Assembly (NCBI GenBank): GCA_003488325.1
Contig: DNLZ01000008.1
Location: 1-7,037, forward strand
DNA from: Planctomycetaceae bacterium
GTDB lineage: Bacteria; Planctomycetota; Planctomycetia; Pirellulales; UBA1268
Direction: 5' to 3'
Length of the DNA: 7,037 nt
This document shows positions 1-5,781 of the stretch, in pieces. Under the pieces are notes generated by a model. It ran no database searches, was not told the origin of the DNA, and was given only the letters and a program-made list of their open reading frames with translations. Position 1 is the stretch's first letter. Each line of letters opens with the position of its first letter. The translations under genes were made by a program, and so were the position numbers.

Positions 1-454
1 TGCCGGCGCAGACCAGATGCACGTCGTGCGCCCGGTGCATCGCGGCCAGACGTCGCGCGGCGGCCGCGACCGCCGAGCGATTCACGATCGCGCCCACGAG
101 GCGTTCGAGCGCGGCGTCGCACGCGGCGAGCGCCGCGGTGCCATTGGTGGTGGTGATCACCACGATGCGTCCCGCCACCCGCTCGGCCGTGTATTCGGCC
201 GGTGAGTTGCCGAGGTCGAAGCCGTCGATGCGGATGCCGCCCCGCTCCCCCCCGAGCACGGCGGCCGCACCCGCCGCCGCGGCGCGCCGGCGTGCCGCGG
301 CGACGTCGGCCTCGGAAATCACCGCGAGAGCCCCCGACGCGAGGGCGGTGATCATCGTCGTCGACGCCCGCAGCACGTCGATGACCACCGCGATCCCTCC
401 CGCGGTCGCTCCGGGCGGCATACGATGGAAGAGATCGTGGCAGTGCCAACGCAT
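1..454 (-). CDS. comB: ComB-like 2-phosphosulfolactate phosphatase, 3' end outside window
   Basis: The minus strand reads open from an ATG at 454 to the left edge, giving 151 residues of a family that is usually about 230-250 long. Visible ComB signatures in order are VVIDVLRASTT (residues 23-33), LGGERGG (67-73), GFDLGNSPAEY (78-88) and TTTNGTAAL (101-109). The family hydrolyses (R)-2-phosphosulfolactate to sulfolactate with Mg2+, a step known from coenzyme M synthesis; homologues also occur in bacteria that do not make methane, where the role is less clear. The ATG at 454 puts about 21 residues before the AVVIDVLRA strand, as I recall for family members, and gives an HCH segment near the start. 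An ATG at 421, a GTG at 484 and an ATG at 553 are in-frame alternatives. The gene is divergent from ubiE. Family assignment is strong; the substrate in this organism is inferred. Confidence 0.88.
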   Translation of the reverse strand, partial: MRWHCHDLFHRMPPGATAGGIAVVIDVLRASTTMITALASGALAVISEADVAAARRRAAAAGAAAVLGGERGGIRIDGFDLGNSPAEYTAERVAGRIVVITTTNGTAALAACDAALERLVGAIVNRSAVAAAARRLAAMHRAHDVHLVCAG

Positions 455-514
455 GTGGGAGGCTCGGTCACGGTATCGATGCACGATGTCCAGCGCGGCC
501 CCGACGGCCTCACC
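455..514. promoter_or_regulatory. Divergent comB/ubiE intergenic spacer, presumed promoter region
   Basis: This 60-bp gap separates the chosen starts of comB (minus) and ubiE (plus), so the promoters of both transcripts should lie in or near it. I find no convincing -35/-10 pair on either strand and no good Shine-Dalgarno site in front of either start; GGGAGG at 457-462 is too far from the 479 and 515 ATGs. The role rests on gene orientation only. Confidence 0.35.
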
Positions 515-1276
515 ATGCCCCTCACGATAGAAGAGTCCACCGTAGGTCGCCATGGCCCGCACGCGGCCGTGGACAAGAGCGGTGGCCGCGTCCGGGGCAT
601 GTTCGCGGAGATCGCGCCGCGGTACGACCTCGTCAATCGACTCCTGTCCGGCGGCATCGACGTGCTGTGGAGGCGCACGACCGTTCGTCGCGCGCCCCCG
701 CCGCCTGCCGGTGGCGCGATGCTCGACCTGTGCACCGGCACCGGCGATCTCGCGTTGGCCTATGCGCGGGCGGCCGGTCCCGGCGTCCGGATCGTGGCCG
801 GTGACTTCTGCCGACCGATGCTCGACCGCGGTGAGCAGAAGTCGCATCGTGCCGGGCTCGCGATCGAGTGGGTCGAGGCCGACGCGATGGACCTCCCCTT
901 CCCCGCCGCGTCGTTCGACCTCGTCACGGTCGCCTTCGGGCTCCGCAACATCGCCGATACCGCGCGGGGTCTCGCGGAGATGGCGCGGGTGTGCCGGCCG
1001 GGTGGCACGCTGGCGATCCTCGAGTTTTCGCTTCCCGCCAACCGCGTCGTGCGCGGGTTGTACCTCTGGTATTTCCGGCGCGTCCTGCCCGTCGTGGGGA
1101 ACGCCGTGGCGCGGAATGCGTCCGATGCGTACACGTACCTCAACCAGAGCGTGGAGGCATTTCCATCGGGCGACGCCCTCGCCGCCCTGATCCGCGCGGC
1201 GGGGTTCGACCGCATCGAGTCGATTCCGCTCACGCTCGGGATCGCCACGCTCTCCATCTGCCGACGGGAAGGCTGA
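515..1276 (+). CDS. ubiE: Demethylmenaquinone C-methyltransferase (UbiE/MenG family)
   Basis: This 253-residue class I SAM-dependent methyltransferase is expected to methylate demethylmenaquinol to menaquinol, the last step of menaquinone synthesis. Family marks are the N-terminal block from F30 to R53 (IAPRYDLVNRLLSGG, then IDVLWR), the SAM-binding motif LDLCTGTGD (70-78), an acidic loop ending GDF (96-98), DLPFP (126-130), AFGLRN (140-145), RPGGTLAILEFS (161-172) and the C-terminal YLNQSVEAFPSG (208-219). The ATG at 515 gives a normal family length. The frame is also open to ATGs at 425 (inside comB) and 479, and conserved sequence only begins near the GTG at 569, so the start is uncertain. 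It is the first gene of a three-gene operon with ubiX and the prenyltransferase. UbiE proteins can also act in ubiquinone synthesis, but the nearby mqnE argues for menaquinone. Confidence 0.93.
   Translation: MPLTIEESTVGRHGPHAAVDKSGGRVRGMFAEIAPRYDLVNRLLSGGIDVLWRRTTVRRAPPPPAGGAMLDLCTGTGDLALAYARAAGPGVRIVAGDFCRPMLDRGEQKSHRAGLAIEWVEADAMDLPFPAASFDLVTVAFGLRNIADTARGLAEMARVCRPGGTLAILEFSLPANRVVRGLYLWYFRRVLPVVGNAVARNASDAYTYLNQSVEAFPSGDALAALIRAAGFDRIESIPLTLGIATLSICRREG
1266..1272 (+). promoter_or_regulatory. Shine-Dalgarno site of ubiX
   Basis: GGGAAGG ends 7 nt before the GTG at 1280 and lies within the last codons of ubiE. It supports the GTG as the ubiX start, giving a 3-nt gap between the two genes. 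Confidence 0.55.
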
Positions 1277-1279
1277 CGC

Positions 1280-1897
1280 GTGCCCCCCGACCCTTCGCTC
1301 CCGATCGTGCTCGGCTTCACCGGTGCGTCGGGCGCCCCCTACGGCGTGCGTCTGCTCGAGGTGCTTTTGGCGGCGGGGCGGGAGGTGCACCTCTCGATCA
1401 GTCCCTCCGGACAGGCCGTGCTCGATGCGGAGATGGGCCGACGGGTCGACCTCGACCGCTTCGATCCCAGCGTCATGCTCGGTGCACCGCCGCCGCCCGC
1501 GGGACGCCTCCACTACCATCACCACCGGAATCTCATGGCGCCGATCGCGAGCGGGTCGTTCCTTACCGCGGCGATGGTGATCTGCCCATGCAGCGGCAGT
1601 ACGCTCGCCGCGGTGGCGCATGCGATGGGGGAGAACCTCATCCATCGGGCGGCCGAGGTCCACCTCAAGGAACGGCGCACGCTCGTCGTGGTGCCGCGGG
1701 AGACGCCGCTGTCGCTGCCACAGCTCCGCAACATGCAGGCCATCCACGAGGCGGGCGCCGTCGTCCTTCCCGCGGCGCCCGGCTTCTACTCCCGCGCGGA
1801 GTCGGTGGCCGATCTGATCGACTTCGTCGTCGCCCGGATCTGCGACCAGCTGGGCGTCGCGAACGCGCTGATTCCCCGCTGGGGTGCCTCCTCCTGA
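1280..1897 (+). CDS. ubiX: Flavin prenyltransferase UbiX (prenylated FMN synthase)
   Basis: This 205-residue protein is a full-length UbiX. The family links dimethylallyl phosphate to FMN, making the prenylated FMN cofactor of UbiD-type decarboxylases. Visible marks are the N-terminal FMN-binding GFTGASGAPYGVRLL (12-26), IASGSF (89-94), the ICPCSGSTLA segment (101-110), R123 and K130 in the stretch from ENLIHRAAEV to LKERR, the signature VVVPRETPLSLPQLRNM (136-152) with R140 and E141, PGFY (167-170) and R186. These correspond, one position shifted, to active-site residues described for Pseudomonas UbiX (as I recall S90, R122, K129, R139, E140, Y169, R185), so the enzyme looks active. The start is GTG, backed by a GGGAAGG site. 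The gene follows ubiE by 3 nt and overlaps the prenyltransferase by 1 nt. Its partner UbiD, which should decarboxylate the prenylated naphthoate, is not in the window. Confidence 0.95.
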   Translation: MPPDPSLPIVLGFTGASGAPYGVRLLEVLLAAGREVHLSISPSGQAVLDAEMGRRVDLDRFDPSVMLGAPPPPAGRLHYHHHRNLMAPIASGSFLTAAMVICPCSGSTLAAVAHAMGENLIHRAAEVHLKERRTLVVVPRETPLSLPQLRNMQAIHEAGAVVLPAAPGFYSRAESVADLIDFVVARICDQLGVANALIPRWGASS

Positions 1898-1899
1898 TG
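1895..1899 (+). promoter_or_regulatory. TGATG stop-start overlap coupling ubiX and mqnP
   Basis: The ubiX stop TGA (1895-1897) shares its final A with the ATG (1897-1899) of the prenyltransferase. No clear Shine-Dalgarno site precedes this ATG, so translation is probably coupled by termination and reinitiation. Confidence 0.7.
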
Positions 1900-2811
1900 G
1901 CCGCCACGCTGCGCACCTACCTCGCGCTCGTGCGCTTCAGCCACACCGTCTTCGCGCTGCCGTTCGCGGTCATGGCCGCCCTCGTGGCGGTGGCCTGGGG
2001 AGGCGATGGAGGCATGGTGGCGACGCAGCCATCCACGTGGCTCCGGCCGGCCGCCGGAATCCTCGTCTGCATGGTGGCCGCGCGCACCGCGGCGATGGCG
2101 TTCAACCGGCTCGTCGATCGTGCGATCGACGCCGCCAATCCGCGCACCGCGTCGCGGCACCTCCCGCGGGGTGACGTCACGACGGCGCAGGTGCTCGCAC
2201 TCGTCGTGGGTTCGTCCCTGGTCTTCGTGGCCGGCACGCTGCTCTTCCTGCCCAACTGGCTGCCCGTGGCCCTGTCGCTGCCGGTCCTCGCCTGGCTGCT
2301 CGGCTACAGCTACGCGAAGCGCTTCACCTCGCTGGCCCACCTCTGGCTCGGGGCCGCCCTCGGGCTGGCCCCGGTCGCGGCCTGGATCGCCCTGCGGGGC
2401 GCGACGGTCGTGCGGGATCCGGCCGACATCCTCCCGGCGGCCGTGCTGGGGCTGGCGGTCACCACCTGGGTGGCGGGATTCGACATCATCTACGCCTGCC
2501 AGGACGCCGTCTTCGACGCCGCGCATGGGCTGCACAGCGTTCCCGCCCGCATCGGGGTTCCCCGGGCGCTCGCGCGGGCGAGGTGGCTCCACGTGGCCAC
2601 GCTGATCCTGCTCGCGGCCCTGCCGCTCGTCGTGCCCTCGCTCGGTGCGATCTTCTGGGTGGCCTGGGGTGTCATCGCCGCCCTGCTGATCTGGGAGCAC
2701 TCGCTCGTGCGCGCGGACGATCTGTCGCGGGTGAACGAGGCCTTCTTCACGGCCAATGCCGTGATCGGCCTCGTGCTCCTGGCGGCGATCGCCGCCGACC
2801 TCTGGGCCTGA
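1897..2811 (+). CDS. mqnP: UbiA-family polyprenyltransferase, MqnP type
   Basis: This 304-residue integral membrane protein should attach the polyprenyl tail to the aromatic precursor (1,4-dihydroxy-6-naphthoate in the futalosine route). Both Mg2+/diphosphate-binding UbiA motifs are intact: NRLVDRAIDAANPRT (70-84, with N70, D74, D78) and DIIYACQDAVFD (196-207, with D196, Y199, D203), followed by the family's GLHSVPARIG (211-220). About nine hydrophobic segments are visible, roughly at 13-35, 52-69, 97-117, 121-137, 148-165, 179-199, 231-249, 250-267 and 283-301. The ATG at 1897 gives the normal family length and is fixed by the TGATG overlap with ubiX. The frame stays open far upstream, but that part is a shadow of ubiE and ubiX. 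Such proteins are often labelled 4-hydroxybenzoate octaprenyltransferase; I prefer the menaquinone role because mqnE is close and no ubiquinone gene is seen. Confidence 0.9.
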   Translation: MAATLRTYLALVRFSHTVFALPFAVMAALVAVAWGGDGGMVATQPSTWLRPAAGILVCMVAARTAAMAFNRLVDRAIDAANPRTASRHLPRGDVTTAQVLALVVGSSLVFVAGTLLFLPNWLPVALSLPVLAWLLGYSYAKRFTSLAHLWLGAALGLAPVAAWIALRGATVVRDPADILPAAVLGLAVTTWVAGFDIIYACQDAVFDAAHGLHSVPARIGVPRALARARWLHVATLILLAALPLVVPSLGAIFWVAWGVIAALLIWEHSLVRADDLSRVNEAFFTANAVIGLVLLAAIAADLWA

Positions 2812-2816
2812 GCGGA

Positions 2817-2850
2817 CCGTGGCGACCCGCGGCGTCGTTGCGCGTCACGG
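2817..2850. terminator. Weak hairpin between convergent mqnP and transporter genes
   Basis: CCGTGGCG (2817-2824) can pair with CGTCACGG (2843-2850) with one G-U pair, leaving an 18-nt loop. It spans the 33-bp gap between two convergent genes and reaches the transporter's stop codon, where a shared terminator would be expected. The loop is large and no T-tract follows on either strand, so the assignment is weak. Confidence 0.2.
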
Positions 2851-4251
2851 CGGAGCGGACCTTTCCTGCGGCTCGGCGAAGCCTCCCGCCCCGCCGAGCG
2901 GCGCGCTCGTGCCGAGCCGGCGGAGGGTCCATGCGACGAAGAGCAGGCATGCCCCCGCGAACGACCACGGCAGCCAGCCGACCACGACGCGGAACGCGTC
3001 GGTCGCGGCGGCACGGGATCCGGCCGCGCCGCCGTCACCCGCGGTCGCGTGTTCGACCGCGGCCACCGCGGCGGCGAACCCCAGGCTCATGAGGCCGTAG
3101 GCCACGTTCACCGCGAGGCCGCGAAACGAGAGCACGGTCGCGCGTCGATCGGACGAAACGAGCTGGTTGAGGTAGTGGCTCTGCAGGAACACCACCATGC
3201 GGAGCGCCGTCGAGAGCACCATCACGAACGCGACGCCCCACCACGGCACGAATGCGGCGACTCCGCAGAGACCCGCGAACGTCGCCACGGCGAGGATCGC
3301 GGCATTCCGTCGCGGCGTGGATCGCAGCGCGAGTCGGCGCAGCGGGGTCGCCGTGAGCAGGCCCACGGCGGCCGAACCGGCCGCGATGAATCCGAACAGC
3401 TGCCCGGGGATGTCGATCTGTCGATAGATTTCGCTCGACACCACGAGCACCTGACGGATCGGCTGGTCGACGAGGACGCCGGCGACGATCACGACGAGGA
3501 TGAGCGGGTGCGCGACCACCCAGTGGGCCGTGACCGCCATCTGGCGGAACGGCGCGAGGAGGTCGCCGCACCCGTCGGCGTGGCCCGTTGGACGGGGCGG
3601 CTCGCGCATGGCCAGCGCGATGCCCACGGCGACCACGCTCGAGCCGAGCGTCAGCCACACCGGCAGCCGGAACGTGTCCGTGGCGGTGAGCGATCCCGCG
3701 AGGCCGAGGGCCCGACCGACCGCGTCGAGCGTCCGGGGATCGTAGAGCAGGCTTCCGGTGATCATGGCCACGACCGTCGCGACGGCGCTCCACTGGAGCA
3801 GGCGCTCGAGAACGCGAGGCCACTGGGCCGAGAGGCCCCGGGCCTCGAGCGAATCGAAGGCGAGCGCCTCGTCGGCGCCGGAGATGAAGGCCTCGGCCGT
3901 GCCGCTGAGCACGCGGTTGACGAGGAGGGCCGGCATCACCCACGGGGACGGCACGGGCACCACGCACAGCACGAGCATCTCGCACACCATCAGGACCGCC
4001 CCTGCCACGAGCAGCCCCTTGCGCCCCACGAGATCGGCGAGCGCCCCGGAGGGGACCTCGAGCGCGACGATCGCCGCGGCCCAGACCGCGTTGAGCATGC
4101 CGAACTCCTCGACACTGACGCCGAAGTCGAGGAACATCACCATGAAGACGGGGTAGTAAAACCGCGCATGGAAGAGGATGCGGAACGCGACGAACAGGCC
4201 GGCATTCGGGTCTGCGGCGAACGGCGAGGGGGATGGGGGGGATGGCTCCAT
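2845..4251 (-). CDS. Major facilitator superfamily transporter, substrate unknown
   Basis: This 468-residue inner-membrane protein has about twelve hydrophobic segments (near 17-41, 50-68, 79-100, 104-123, 152-170, 196-215, 248-267, 284-303, 317-336, 338-356, 376-398 and 424-442). The loop after the second helix carries the MFS signature GALADLVGRKG (69-79). Other conserved-looking stretches are RVLSGTAEAFISGADEALAF (113-132), with charged E128 and D133 near helix 4, and SSDRRATVLSFRG (366-378) between helices 10 and 11. The second half keeps only a weak match to the loop motif. Ala/Gly-rich loops lie at 183-191 and 402-418. Nothing visible fixes the substrate; drug or metabolite export is only the common guess for this type. 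It is convergent with mqnP and divergent from mqnE, so it is not in either transcript. The ATG at 4251 is the first before helix 1; no Shine-Dalgarno site is seen. Confidence 0.85.
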   Translation of the reverse strand: MEPSPPSPSPFAADPNAGLFVAFRILFHARFYYPVFMVMFLDFGVSVEEFGMLNAVWAAAIVALEVPSGALADLVGRKGLLVAGAVLMVCEMLVLCVVPVPSPWVMPALLVNRVLSGTAEAFISGADEALAFDSLEARGLSAQWPRVLERLLQWSAVATVVAMITGSLLYDPRTLDAVGRALGLAGSLTATDTFRLPVWLTLGSSVVAVGIALAMREPPRPTGHADGCGDLLAPFRQMAVTAHWVVAHPLILVVIVAGVLVDQPIRQVLVVSSEIYRQIDIPGQLFGFIAAGSAAVGLLTATPLRRLALRSTPRRNAAILAVATFAGLCGVAAFVPWWGVAFVMVLSTALRMVVFLQSHYLNQLVSSDRRATVLSFRGLAVNVAYGLMSLGFAAAVAAVEHATAGDGGAAGSRAAATDAFRVVVGWLPWSFAGACLLFVAWTLRRLGTSAPLGGAGGFAEPQERSAPP

Positions 4252-4278
4252 GCGCTCGTAGCCCGTGGATCACGTCAT

Positions 4279-4297
4279 CCGCCGCTGGAGGCGGCGG
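4279..4297. repeat. Perfect 7-bp inverted repeat in transporter leader
   Basis: CCGCCGC (4279-4285) and GCGGCGG (4291-4297) are exact reverse complements around a 5-nt loop, TGGAG. On the minus strand the hairpin would sit about 27 nt upstream of the transporter's ATG, within its likely mRNA leader. No T-tract follows on either strand, so it is not a classic terminator. A chance GC-rich palindrome is possible. Confidence 0.4.
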
Positions 4298-4338
4298 TCG
4301 AGAACCGAGAAAACCCCTGGCTTTTCGAGGCTCTCCAT

Positions 4339-4370
4339 CGTGGGAAACGCCAAGGCAGGCTTTTTCCACG
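4339..4370. repeat. Imperfect 9-bp inverted repeat, possible operator
   Basis: CGTGGGAAA (4339-4347) pairs with TTTTCCACG (4362-4370) with a single G-T mismatch, separated by 14 nt. The arm-to-arm symmetry in an A/T-richer part of the divergent spacer is what a dimeric regulator's site could look like, or a hairpin in the RNA. No regulator gene is next to it, and the function is unknown. Confidence 0.35.
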
Positions 4371-4490
4371 GCCACCTGGGGGGCCGGATGCCCGGCGGGC
4401 CGGGGACGTGGGGCACGGCATGATCGCGTGGTTGCAATCCCGGGCCGGCTGCGGTTCTCCTCATGATCCTACCCGATACCCGTCCCCTCC

Positions 4491-4494
4491 AGGA
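4491..4494 (+). promoter_or_regulatory. Shine-Dalgarno site of mqnE
   Basis: AGGA lies 6 nt before the ATG at 4501, a normal spacing. It supports that ATG over the long upstream extension of the same frame, which is only the antisense of the transporter gene. Confidence 0.5.
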
Positions 4495-4500
4495 CCAACC

Positions 4501-5637
4501 ATGATTCGAGCCGTGCATCCGTCGCTCGACGCAGTCCGCGAAAAGATCGAGGCCGGTGTGCGGCTCGACGCGGCCGAGTGTGAGTCGTTGTGGGACGAGC
4601 GGATCGACGTGCACGAGCTCGGTGAGCTCGCGAACCTGGTGCGGGAGCGGAAGAACGGAAACCTCGCCTTCTACAACATCAACACCCACCTGAATCCGAC
4701 GAACGTGTGCGTCTACCGCTGCACGTTCTGCGCCTTCCGCGCCGACCTGCGAGACGCGCGCGGGTACGTGATGAGCGACGAGCAGATCCTCGCTCGTGGC
4801 CGGGAGGCGGTCGATGCGGGATCGACGGAACTGCACATCGTAGGCGGGCTGCACCACCAGAAGGATTATGACTGGTACCTCCGCGTGATCCGGCTTCTCC
4901 ACGACGCCTACCCGTCGCTCCACCTGAAGGCGTGGACGCCGGTCGAGATCAACTGGTTCTGCCACCTCACGAAGCGGGGCATCCGCGACATCCTCGTGGA
5001 GATGCGGGATGCGGGCCTGGGCAGTCTGCCGGGAGGGGGGGCGGAGATCTTCCACCCGGAGGTGCGCGACAAGATCTGCGAGCACAAGGCGGACACGAAC
5101 GAGTGGTTCGCGATCCACCGCACGGCCCACGAGCTCGGTCTGCGGAGCAACGCGACGATGCTGTACGGACACATCGAGAACGCATTCCACCGCACCGATC
5201 ACCTGCTGCGACTGCGACAGCTGCAGGACGAGACGGGAGGGTTTCAGACCTTCATACCGCTCGCGTTCCACCCGGAGAACACCCGGCTCTCGCACCTCTC
5301 CAAGCCGTCGTCGGTGATGAGCCTGAGGACGATGGCCATCAGCCGGCTGGTCCTCGACAACTTCGACCACCTGAAGGCCTACTGGATCATGCTCGGCATC
5401 GGGACCGCCCAGGCGGCGCTCGCGTACGGGGCGGACGACCTCGACGGAACGGTGCGGCACGAACTCATCTACCACGACGCCGGGGCGACGACGCCCGAGA
5501 TCCTCTCGGTGGAGGAGATCACGCGGCTCATCCGCGAGGCCGGCCGCGAGCCGGTCGAGCGGGACACGCTCTACCATCGCGTCGAGCGGGACGGCACGAC
5601 CTGGCGGACGGGAGCCCCGCTGGCCGGGGCACGTTGA
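4501..5637 (+). CDS. mqnE: Aminofutalosine synthase MqnE (radical SAM)
   Basis: This 378-residue radical SAM enzyme is full length. MqnE adds the 5'-deoxyadenosyl radical to 3-[(1-carboxyvinyl)oxy]benzoate and releases CO2, giving 6-amino-6-deoxyfutalosine, the second step of the futalosine menaquinone route. The [4Fe-4S] cluster motif is CVYRCTFC (C70, C74, C77), preceded by NTHLNPTN (61-68). Further family stretches are HIVGGLHHQKDYDWY (112-126), LKAWTPVEINWF (142-153), AGLGSLPGGGAEIF (171-184), SNATMLYGHIE (216-226) and TGGFQTFIPLAFHP (245-258). The long PGGGAEIF and ATMLYGHIE blocks fit MqnE, although the related MqnC (cyclase) shares the general fold. The ATG at 4501 has an AGGA site and gives the usual length. 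It is read alone on the plus strand, about 1.7 kb after the ubiE-ubiX-mqnP operon, with the oppositely oriented transporter gene between. Confidence 0.96.
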   Translation: MIRAVHPSLDAVREKIEAGVRLDAAECESLWDERIDVHELGELANLVRERKNGNLAFYNINTHLNPTNVCVYRCTFCAFRADLRDARGYVMSDEQILARGREAVDAGSTELHIVGGLHHQKDYDWYLRVIRLLHDAYPSLHLKAWTPVEINWFCHLTKRGIRDILVEMRDAGLGSLPGGGAEIFHPEVRDKICEHKADTNEWFAIHRTAHELGLRSNATMLYGHIENAFHRTDHLLRLRQLQDETGGFQTFIPLAFHPENTRLSHLSKPSSVMSLRTMAISRLVLDNFDHLKAYWIMLGIGTAQAALAYGADDLDGTVRHELIYHDAGATTPEILSVEEITRLIREAGREPVERDTLYHRVERDGTTWRTGAPLAGAR

Positions 5638-5685
5638 CCCCGCCCGGCACGCGGCGAACTCCCGGCCGCGACGAGGCCGCTCCGG

Positions 5686-5703
5686 TCCGAGGCTCCGCTC
5701 GGA
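5686..5703. terminator. Hairpin downstream of mqnE, weak terminator candidate
   Basis: TCCGAG (5686-5691) and CTCGGA (5698-5703) form a perfect 6-bp stem with a 6-nt loop, 48 nt after the mqnE stop codon. No T-run follows, so intrinsic termination is doubtful. The rest of the 144-bp gap between mqnE and the protease gene is GC-rich with no coding signal that I can support. Confidence 0.25.
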
Positions 5704-5764
5704 ACAGGCTCGGCGGCGGGTCGCGGTTCCAGGGCGGTGGCCGGCGTCCGGTTCGGCTCCGGGT

Positions 5765-5769
5765 GAGGT
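5765..5769 (+). promoter_or_regulatory. Possible Shine-Dalgarno site of the protease gene
   Basis: GAGGT matches the ribosomal core site and lies 12 nt before the ATG at 5782. The spacing is longer than usual. It favours 5782 over the in-frame ATGs at 5806 and 5821, which have no such site. Confidence 0.35.
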
Positions 5770-5781
5770 AGAGTGCCGTCC

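Larger units (their letters stand above)
4252..4500. promoter_or_regulatory. Divergent intergenic region between the transporter gene and mqnE
   Basis: This 249-bp gap holds the 5' ends of two divergent genes. The part from about 4300 to 4370 is clearly richer in A/T than the coding sequence on either side and contains two copies of GGCTTTT (4319-4325 and 4358-4364) plus two inverted repeats listed separately. I see no small ORF with coding character and no convincing -35/-10 pair; TTGCAA at 4432-4437 has no matching -10 at normal spacing. Promoters for both genes are expected here from orientation alone. Confidence 0.5.

Noticed and set aside
868..1896. Long in-frame open extension upstream of the UbiA-type prenyltransferase, suggesting a 647-residue fusion.
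   Set aside because: The extension is Arg/Pro-rich, overlaps clear ubiE and ubiX in another frame, and matches no domain; the ATG at 1897 gives the normal UbiA length.
1786..2700. 304-residue minus-strand open frame opposite the prenyltransferase gene.
   Set aside because: Composition is dominated by Arg, Gly, Glu and His as expected for antisense of a GC-rich membrane-protein gene; the plus strand has intact UbiA motifs.
1280..2811. Reading ubiX and the UbiA homologue as ubiquinone genes.
   Set aside because: MqnE nearby points to futalosine menaquinone synthesis, and no ubiquinone-specific hydroxylase or UbiG is seen; UbiX and UbiA families serve both routes.
3035..4375. 446-residue minus-strand open frame overlapping the transporter gene in another frame.
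   Set aside because: Arg/Pro/Gly-rich shadow; the frame at 2845-4251 has twelve helices and the MFS signature.
4432..4467. TTGCAA and CATGAT as a sigma-70 promoter for mqnE.
   Set aside because: Spacing is about 24 nt and the -10 match is poor, so it is not better than chance.
3049..4500. Open frame upstream of mqnE, suggesting an 862-residue MqnE fusion.
   Set aside because: It is the antisense of the transporter gene, very rich in His, Arg and Glu, with no domain; the 4501 ATG has an AGGA site and gives full-length MqnE.
4270..5577. 435-residue minus-strand open frame opposite mqnE.
   Set aside because: Antisense shadow of a certain radical SAM gene; no recognisable domain and Arg/Val/Glu-rich composition.
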